Shown piece by piece: positions 1 through 4,195 of a DNA stretch of 5,281 bases. Origin of the DNA: Alcaligenaceae bacterium UBA6179. Lineage in GTDB: Bacteria; Pseudomonadota; Gammaproteobacteria; Burkholderiales; Burkholderiaceae_B. The position numbers and the translations under genes were made by a program. Location of the stretch: the NCBI GenBank assembly GCA_002422175.1, contig DITR01000023.1:1-5281 (forward strand), read 5' to 3'. The notes beneath the pieces are model-generated. The model had not been told where the DNA came from. It did no database searches and worked only from the letters and a program-made list of their open reading frames with translations. The stretch's first letter is position 1; each line of letters begins with the position of its first letter.

Positions 1-38
1 GTCATAAAGTAAGCTGTCACTTTGGCGTTGAGTCTTTA

Positions 39-88
39 TAGACAAACCGAATAGGCATAAAAAAAACGCATACACCTTAGTTTGTCTA
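39..88. repeat. 9-bp perfect inverted repeat upstream of the mrp-type gene
   Basis: TAGACAAAC at 39-47 is the exact reverse complement of GTTTGTCTA at 80-88, leaving a 32-nt loop that contains a run of eight A (59-66). AGG at 53-55 can pair with CCT at 75-77 and extend the stem past an internal loop. A competing small hairpin is possible between CGCAT (67-71) and ATGCG (89-93). No U-run follows the right arm, so it is not a canonical intrinsic terminator. It may be a protein-binding operator, a 3'-end structure of a gene left of the window, or leader structure for the downstream operon. Confidence 0.5.
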
Positions 89-159
89 ATGCGCACTGCA
101 TGATAACAAAAGTCTCGTTTTAAAAGTAGATACCCATTTGTGTGAAGTTTGAACGCACG

Positions 160-189
160 TTGAGGCAGAAAGCTCGCATACACTATTTA
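160..189 (+). promoter_or_regulatory. weak sigma70-like promoter candidate for the mrp-nfu pair
   Basis: TTGAGG (160-165) resembles a -35 box (TTGA core) and TATTTA (184-189) a poor -10 box, with an 18-nt spacer. It would start transcription about 40 nt upstream of the ATG at 237. The match is weak, and another TTGA-containing hexamer (TTGAAC, 149-154) lies nearby without a suitably spaced -10. It is proposed mainly because some promoter is expected in this 236-nt non-coding stretch. Confidence 0.2.
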
Positions 190-224
190 TCTCAATTTAA
201 TTCCAATTGGCTATAAAAAAGCAA

Positions 225-229
225 AAAGG
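225..229 (+). promoter_or_regulatory. ribosome binding site that decides the mrp start
   Basis: AAAGG lies 7 nt upstream of the ATG at 237, an ideal Shine-Dalgarno spacing. The only upstream in-frame alternative, TTG at 207, has no purine-rich site before it and would add ten lysine-rich residues unlike the family. This supports translation from 237. Confidence 0.7.
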
Positions 230-236
230 TAAATTC

Positions 237-1478
237 ATGGCTACGACATCAACTGACAATTTGGCTGGGCCATCGACCCAACCTGCCGCAAACACTGAAA
301 AATTGCCCGGCATACGTCATATTATTGCCGTGGGTAGTGGTAAAGGTGGCGTCGGTAAATCAACAGTCAGTGTTAACTTGGCGCTTGCATTGCAACAGCT
401 CGGCGCTCGCGTCGGTATCGTAGATGCTGACATACTCGGCCCCAGCGTTCCTGGCATGTTGGGCATACCCACAGGTAAATTGCCCGAGTTAACCGCAGAA
501 AATAAAATGATACCGGCCGAGCGTTATGGCCTGAAAGTGGTCTCAATGGGCATGCTCACCCCAGACGACAAACCTGCTGTTTTGCGGGGGCCATTGGTCG
601 GAAAATACCTAAAAATGTTTGTTGATGGTGTCGAATGGGGGCAACTAGACTACCTCATACTTGACCTACCACCGGGCACCGGCGACACCCAGCTAACCTT
701 GGCACAAAGCATGCCCTTATCAGGCGTGGTGATTGTGACGACACCCCAGGCCGTCAGCCTCAAGATCGCCAGACGTGGCTTGCGCATGTTTGAAAAGGTG
801 CAAGTCAAAATTCTAGGCATCATTGAAAATATGCGCACGTTTACGTGCCCTCACTGCGGTGAAACCACCGATATTTTTCGTCATGGTGGCGGCGAACGCA
901 TGAGTCAAGAGCTCGGCGTTCCTCTCTTAGGCGCCTTACCCATTGACCCCAATGTCGTGGCCTGCGGTGACGAGGGTAACCCTATCGTGGCAGAGCAACC
1001 TAAATCGGTCAGCGCAAAAATGTATGTCACGATTGCCCAAGCACTTGTCGAGCAAATGCAAACCGCTGTTACCGTCATCAAACCCTTTGCTTGGAATTGG
1101 AATACCAACGAAGGCGCCCCCGCTTGGGTTGAAACGGCAATCAACCCGACAGGGTCACACAACACCCCCATTGGTTTTATGCGTCGTGACCCGCGTACCC
1201 TTTCCATTCTTTGGGAAGACGGCCATCGCGACGACCTTGACGTGCGTGACTTACGTTTGGCCTGCCACTGCGCTGTGTGTGTAGAAGAAATGACGGGTCG
1301 TAAGCTACTCGACCCAAAAACAATACGTTCAGATATCAGCCCAATAAAGATCACGAGCATAGGCAACTACGCCATTCTTTTTGACTGGAACGATGGCCAC
1401 AACACAGGCATCTATTCATTTAAAGATTTGCGTACTTTAGGCGAGCGCATGGCGGCGAATGGCGCTGAAGATGTCTAA
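237..1478 (+). CDS. mrp: Mrp/NBP35 (ApbC)-type P-loop Fe-S carrier ATPase fused to C-terminal DUF971
   Basis: Predicted cytoplasmic ATPase that carries and transfers [4Fe-4S] clusters to apoproteins. The 413-residue product from ATG 237 has a short polar N-tail (1-26). A SIMIBI/ParA-like domain follows (about 27-280): deviant Walker A GKGGVGKST at 35-43 with signature Lys36 and Walker Lys41, switch I DADILGPSVPG at 63-73, Walker B-region LILDLPPGTGD ending near 150, TTPQ near 168-171, and the family CPHC motif with Cys204 and Cys207, which in Mrp dimers bridges the cluster. About 310-405 is a DUF971 domain (ILWEDGH...LRLACHCAVC...DWNDGHNTGIYSF) with Cys343, Cys345, Cys348 and His388 as a likely metal site. 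The usual bacterial N-terminal DUF59/MIP18 domain is absent, so the order resembles HCF101 minus DUF59. The 3' end overlaps the nfu gene. The family call is firm; the role of DUF971 here is inferred. Confidence 0.93.
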   Translation: MATTSTDNLAGPSTQPAANTEKLPGIRHIIAVGSGKGGVGKSTVSVNLALALQQLGARVGIVDADILGPSVPGMLGIPTGKLPELTAENKMIPAERYGLKVVSMGMLTPDDKPAVLRGPLVGKYLKMFVDGVEWGQLDYLILDLPPGTGDTQLTLAQSMPLSGVVIVTTPQAVSLKIARRGLRMFEKVQVKILGIIENMRTFTCPHCGETTDIFRHGGGERMSQELGVPLLGALPIDPNVVACGDEGNPIVAEQPKSVSAKMYVTIAQALVEQMQTAVTVIKPFAWNWNTNEGAPAWVETAINPTGSHNTPIGFMRRDPRTLSILWEDGHRDDLDVRDLRLACHCAVCVEEMTGRKLLDPKTIRSDISPIKITSIGNYAILFDWNDGHNTGIYSFKDLRTLGERMAANGAEDV

Positions 1479-2097
1479 TACAAGCATGGTGAGTCAGCCT
1501 GTCAGCATTCGTGCAGAGATTTCTCTTGCCGATGCCCAAACCTGCCGATTCATTGTCAATGCTGTCGTGCATCAAGGCGGGCCTTTCTTTTTTAGCGATC
1601 GAAAACAGACTGTTGGCTCGCCTTTAGTTGAACGTCTTTTTGCTATACCTGGTGTAACCAACGTGCTCATAGCTGAAAACATCGTCACGGTGTGCAAAGA
1701 ATCAAGTGCCATATGGTCAGACATGAAAGCAACCATTGGGGCCACCATTCGGGCACAGTTGCAAAGTGGTGTGCCCGCCATCTCAGCCATACAGCCCATC
1801 ACTGATGCCACGGGTCGTTCAGATGAAGTGCTTCACACCATCATTCAAGCACTATTAGATCAAGAGATCAACCGTTCAATCGCCAGTCATGGCGGTAAAA
1901 TTTCGATTGTTAACATCGCGCAAGGTAAGCTCTACATCACTATGAGTGGTGGCTGCCAAGGTTGCGCATCGTCGCAAGTCACACTTCGACAGGGGTTTGA
2001 AGTTAGGGTCAAAAAAGTTGCGCCAGAAATTATAGAAATTATCGATACGACTGACCATGCGGCGGGTGACAAACCTTTTTACCCAAAAGATGAATAG
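1459..2097 (+). CDS. nfu: Nfu-type Fe-S cluster carrier (Nfu_N plus NifU C-terminal domain)
   Basis: Predicted Fe-S carrier that binds a [4Fe-4S] cluster between two subunits and passes it to client enzymes in the cytoplasm. Residues about 17-108 match Nfu_N, with the recognisable SPLVERLFAIPGVTNVLI, VTV and W..MKATIGATI stretch. Residues about 122-197 form the NifU-like C-terminal domain with the cluster-binding GGCQGCASS motif (Cys166, Cys169) and the following TLRQGFE helix. The length, 212 residues, suits the NFU1 class. This layout is that of mitochondrial/alphaproteobacterial NFU1, unlike E. coli NfuA, whose N-domain is a degenerate A-type fold. The start is uncertain: ATG 1459 overlaps the upstream gene by 20 nt, ATG 1471 by 8 nt, and ATG 1486 begins just after its stop. 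None has a strong Shine-Dalgarno, which favours translational coupling to the mrp-type gene. All conserved sequence lies downstream of all three starts. Confidence 0.92.
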   Translation: MALKMSNTSMVSQPVSIRAEISLADAQTCRFIVNAVVHQGGPFFFSDRKQTVGSPLVERLFAIPGVTNVLIAENIVTVCKESSAIWSDMKATIGATIRAQLQSGVPAISAIQPITDATGRSDEVLHTIIQALLDQEINRSIASHGGKISIVNIAQGKLYITMSGGCQGCASSQVTLRQGFEVRVKKVAPEIIEIIDTTDHAAGDKPFYPKDE

Positions 2098-2098
2098 T

Positions 2099-2140
2099 CT
2101 TTTGCACAGTCAACTGCTTGACTCTACACCCTGTGAAAAG
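2099..2140 (+). terminator. possible stem-loop or weak terminator after nfu
   Basis: Two bases after the nfu stop, CTTTT-g-CACAG (2099-2109) pairs with CTGTG-AAAAG (2131-2140), a 10-bp stem with one bulged G. Inside it, TCAA (2110-2113) pairs with TTGA (2118-2121) around the loop CTGC. The inner part alone is a perfect 6-bp, 4-nt-loop hairpin, AGTCAA/TTGACT (2108-2123). The sequence after 2140 is only moderately T-rich, so termination would be weak. A processing, attenuation or operator role is equally possible. Confidence 0.4.
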
Positions 2141-2213
2141 TTCTGTTCCTCATTTACTGTTTCATGCAGCACCTTAAATAGCCTCAAACCCACTAACGCT
2201 TTAAAAGAACACA

Positions 2214-3413
2214 ATGAATCAAATCGTACTGCTTGAAAAAATTCATCAAAATGCCGTGGCCTTGCTCGCAGAACAGGGCTTTACCGATATCAAGCAAATT
2301 GACGGCGCGCTGTCTGGCGCTGAATTAATTGAGGCACTAAAAGATGCCAGTGCCGTCGGTATTCGGTCACGCACGCAAATAACGGCTGAGGTGCTTGAGG
2401 CCTTACCGCGCCTTCGCACCATTGCCTGCTTTTGTATCGGTACCAATCAAGTTGATCTCGATGCAGCATCTTTGCGGGGTATTCCGGTATTTAATGCACC
2501 GTTTTCCAATACCCGCTCGGTAGCCGAATTGGTCATTGCGCAGGCCATATTATTGCTCAGACGCGTACCCGAAAAGAATGCCATGGCTCACCGCGGTTTG
2601 TGGGATAAAAACGCCAAAGGTTCCTTTGAAGTGCGCAACAAAACGCTAGGCATCATTGGTTACGGCAACATTGGGGCGCAAGTCGGCATACTCGCTGAAA
2701 GCGTGGGCATGCGCGTGTGCTATTTTGACGTTGAAAACAAACTACCGCTCGGCAATGCGCAATCGATGCTCACACTTGATGCGTTACTTCGAAAAGCAAA
2801 CGTCGTCACCCTACACGTACCCGGTGAAAACTCAACTGTAAACATCATTAATAAAGAGCGCTTGGCGTGCATGAAATCGTCTGCGGTGCTGATTAATGCC
2901 TCACGTGGCAATGTCGTCGATATTGATGCCCTACATGACGCACTCATTCACAAAAAACTTGCAGGCGCAGCAATTGATGTGTTCCCCCACGAACCTGGCA
3001 GTGAAAAAGAAGAGTTTGTGTCGCCGCTACGTGGGCTCGATAACGTTATTTTGACACCCCATATTGGTGGCAGCACCGAAGAAGCACAAGAAAATATCGG
3101 CCGTGAAGTCGCTGATAAAATTGCACGCTATTTGCTGGCTGGCACCACACGGTCGGCTGTCAATTTTCCTGGTATTTCATATCAACCCAAGAATGTGCAC
3201 AGTCGTATTTTGCATATTCACCGTAACGAGCCCGGGGTGATCGCACGTATGAATGCCATTTTTTCAGATAATGGCTTAAATATTGTGGCGCAACAATTAC
3301 AAACACGCCAAGAGATTGGTTATGCCATAACTGATATTGACACTCCCATTGCAGAAGAATTGATGACGCAATTACGTCATACCCCTGCGACGATTAGATG
3401 TGATTTAATTTAA
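2214..3413 (+). CDS. serA: D-3-phosphoglycerate dehydrogenase (ACT-domain, E. coli type)
   Basis: Catalyses the NAD-dependent oxidation of 3-phosphoglycerate to 3-phosphohydroxypyruvate, the first committed step of serine synthesis, in the cytoplasm. The 399-residue product aligns along its length with the 410-residue E. coli SerA. CFCIGTNQVDLDAA (72-85) and PVFNAPFSNTRSVAELVI (91-108) are near-identical to it. The Rossmann motif is GYGNIG (149-154) with acidic Asp172 ending the next strand. The catalytic set is Arg231 (INASRG), Glu260 (HEP) and His283 (TPHIGGST), matching E. coli Arg240/Glu269/His292, and Trp130 matches Trp139. A C-terminal ACT domain (about 331-399) keeps Asn338 and Asn356, the counterparts of serine-binding Asn346 and Asn364, so allosteric inhibition by serine is expected. 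An in-frame TAA at 2202-2204 makes ATG 2214 the only start; its Shine-Dalgarno (AAAAGAA, 2203-2209) is weak. A 116-nt gap separates it from nfu, so it is probably a separate unit. Confidence 0.97.
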   Translation: MNQIVLLEKIHQNAVALLAEQGFTDIKQIDGALSGAELIEALKDASAVGIRSRTQITAEVLEALPRLRTIACFCIGTNQVDLDAASLRGIPVFNAPFSNTRSVAELVIAQAILLLRRVPEKNAMAHRGLWDKNAKGSFEVRNKTLGIIGYGNIGAQVGILAESVGMRVCYFDVENKLPLGNAQSMLTLDALLRKANVVTLHVPGENSTVNIINKERLACMKSSAVLINASRGNVVDIDALHDALIHKKLAGAAIDVFPHEPGSEKEEFVSPLRGLDNVILTPHIGGSTEEAQENIGREVADKIARYLLAGTTRSAVNFPGISYQPKNVHSRILHIHRNEPGVIARMNAIFSDNGLNIVAQQLQTRQEIGYAITDIDTPIAEELMTQLRHTPATIRCDLI

Positions 3414-3444
3414 TTCATTAAATTGATTAAGTTGATTAAATTAA
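3405..3444. repeat. A/T-only inverted and direct repeats at the 3' end of serA
   Basis: TTAATTTAAT (3405-3414, covering the serA stop) is the exact reverse complement of ATTAAATTAA (3435-3444). A nested palindrome, AATTTAAT/ATTAAATT (3407-3414 and 3417-3424), competes with it. TTGATTAA occurs twice with a 9-nt period (3423-3430 and 3432-3439). The stems contain no G:C pairs, so RNA hairpins would be weak. There is no U-tract typical of a terminator. This may be only A/T-rich spacer sequence. Confidence 0.4.
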
Positions 3445-3480
3445 CACTGTATTCAATGCCCACTTTAGTCAATGAAGCGT

Positions 3481-3509
3481 TTTAACTTAAAATTTTCTGG
3501 CTTTATTTT
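3481..3509 (+). promoter_or_regulatory. tentative promoter for the SYLF-domain gene
   Basis: TTTAAC (3481-3486) and TATTTT (3504-3509) are spaced by exactly 17 nt in a very A/T-rich stretch. They match the -35 and -10 consensus at 3/6 and 4/6 positions. The predicted start of transcription lies about 15-20 nt before the ATG at 3534. Matches of this quality are common in A/T-rich DNA, so the call is weak. Confidence 0.25.
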
Positions 3510-3519
3510 ATTAACATCT

Positions 3520-3524
3520 AAGGG
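3520..3524 (+). promoter_or_regulatory. ribosome binding site of the SYLF-domain gene
   Basis: AAGGG ends 9 nt before ATG 3534. It is the clearest purine-rich site in this spacer and supports that start, which also gives a complete signal peptide. Confidence 0.6.
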
Positions 3525-3533
3525 TTATTTATT

Positions 3534-4085
3534 ATGCTAATACCTACCTTTCGCCATTTCATCGCCCTATTGTCACTTACCCTCGCAACAGCATTTGGGT
3601 CGATGGCCTACGCTCAATCACACGCAGAACTTGAGCGTGAGTCGCGTGCCGCACTCAAAAACTTAATCGCACAGAATCAAACAGCTAAAGATCTAAATGC
3701 AAAAGCCGTGGCTGTTTTAATTTTCCCAGACGTTAAAAAAGCGGGCTTCATCATTGGTGGGCAGTATGGTGAAGGCGTTTTATTACGTGGCGACAAAGTA
3801 GCCGCTTTTTATAATACAGGCGGTGCGTCTGTCGGTTTACAAGCCGGTGCACAACAATATGGCTATGCGTTATTTTTGATGACCGAAGAAGCTGTCAAAG
3901 CTCTTGACGCCGCTGATGGTTTTGAAATTGGTGTGGGCCCTAGTGTTGTAGTGGTTGACCAAGGCTATGCTAAAAGCACCACCACCACCACGGTAAAAGA
4001 TAACATCTACGCGTTTATCTTCGACCAGAAAGGCTTAATGGCTGGTCTCGGCATACAAGGCAATAAAATTACTAAGATTAAATAA
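3534..4085 (+). CDS. secreted SYLF (Ysc84/DUF500) lipid-binding domain protein
   Basis: A 183-residue protein with a Sec signal peptide: hydrophobic core about 9-22, then a cleavage site after AYA at residue 27, giving a mature start at Gln28. It is therefore predicted to be periplasmic. The remainder is a single SYLF/Ysc84 domain: helical AELERESRAALKNLIA (31-46), then AVAVLIFPDVKKAGFIIGGQYGEGVLL (58-84), GASVGLQAGAQQYGYALFLM (97-116), FEIGVGPSVVVVDQG (130-144) and IYAFIFDQKGLMAGLGIQGNKITKI (158-182). Eukaryotic SYLF proteins bind phosphoinositides and actin. In proteobacteria, secreted single-domain members are common and their function is poorly known. No lipobox cysteine is present. The gene runs convergently to the porin, separated by a 110-nt spacer. 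The family call is firm and the function unassigned. Confidence 0.9.
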   Translation: MLIPTFRHFIALLSLTLATAFGSMAYAQSHAELERESRAALKNLIAQNQTAKDLNAKAVAVLIFPDVKKAGFIIGGQYGEGVLLRGDKVAAFYNTGGASVGLQAGAQQYGYALFLMTEEAVKALDAADGFEIGVGPSVVVVDQGYAKSTTTTTVKDNIYAFIFDQKGLMAGLGIQGNKITKIK

Positions 4086-4094
4086 ATATGGTGC

Positions 4095-4141
4095 GCTAAG
4101 CCGAAAGTGAGTCTGAGTCTGAGTCTGAGTCTAAGCTTAGC
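4095..4141. repeat. 7-bp inverted repeat flanking the hexamer repeat
   Basis: GCTAAGC (4095-4101) is the reverse complement of GCTTAGC (4135-4141), with a 33-nt loop holding the tandem hexamers. The right arm also lies in a perfect 10-bp palindrome, CTAAGCTTAG (4131-4140). The location between convergent genes suits a bidirectional 3'-end structure, but no U-run follows on either strand. Confidence 0.4.
4108..4132. repeat. hexanucleotide tandem repeat (TGAGTC), just over four copies
   Basis: TGAGTC is repeated four times without mismatch over 4108-4131, with one further T. It lies 22 nt beyond the stop of the SYLF gene and about 60 nt beyond the porin stop, so it is outside coding sequence. 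A perfect short array like this can gain or lose units by replication slippage. Confidence 0.85.
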
Positions 4142-4149
4142 CTGAACCT

Positions 4150-4173
4150 ATATGGCATTCGTCATCACCATAT
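4150..4173. repeat. small inverted repeat in the convergent spacer
   Basis: ATATGG (4150-4155) pairs with CCATAT (4168-4173) around 12 nt. A third ATATGG lies at 4086-4091. A T-rich stretch (4187-4197) begins 14 nt after the right arm, too far for a textbook intrinsic terminator of the + strand gene, though it could contribute to weak termination. Confidence 0.3.
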
Positions 4174-4195
4174 CGCTTTTGCATTCATTTCTTTT

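Noticed and set aside
3..41. Possible C-terminal tail of an upstream + strand gene (12 codons ending in TAG at 39-41)
   Set aside because: It is too short to support. The other two frames close at once, but nothing identifies this one as coding.
207..236. TTG start adding ten residues to the mrp-type protein
   Set aside because: There is no Shine-Dalgarno before it, whereas ATG 237 has AAAGG at ideal spacing and gives a normal N-terminus.
943..1284. Open frame on the + strand (113 codons) in another frame of the mrp-type gene
   Set aside because: The translation has no recognisable domain and lies wholly within the DUF971-encoding part of the real gene.
905..1366. Long open frame on the - strand (153 codons) inside the mrp-type gene
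   Set aside because: It is antisense to a strongly conserved coding region, has a composition unlike a protein family, and looks like a frame shadow.
2118..2146. TTGACT as a -35 box for a serA promoter
   Set aside because: The hexamer 17 nt downstream (TTCTGT) is a very poor -10, and TTGACT is better explained as an arm of the hairpin.
4108..4132. TGAGTC array as part of a CRISPR or mobile-element end
   Set aside because: The units are 6 nt with no spacers, and there is no transposase, target duplication or cas gene in the window.
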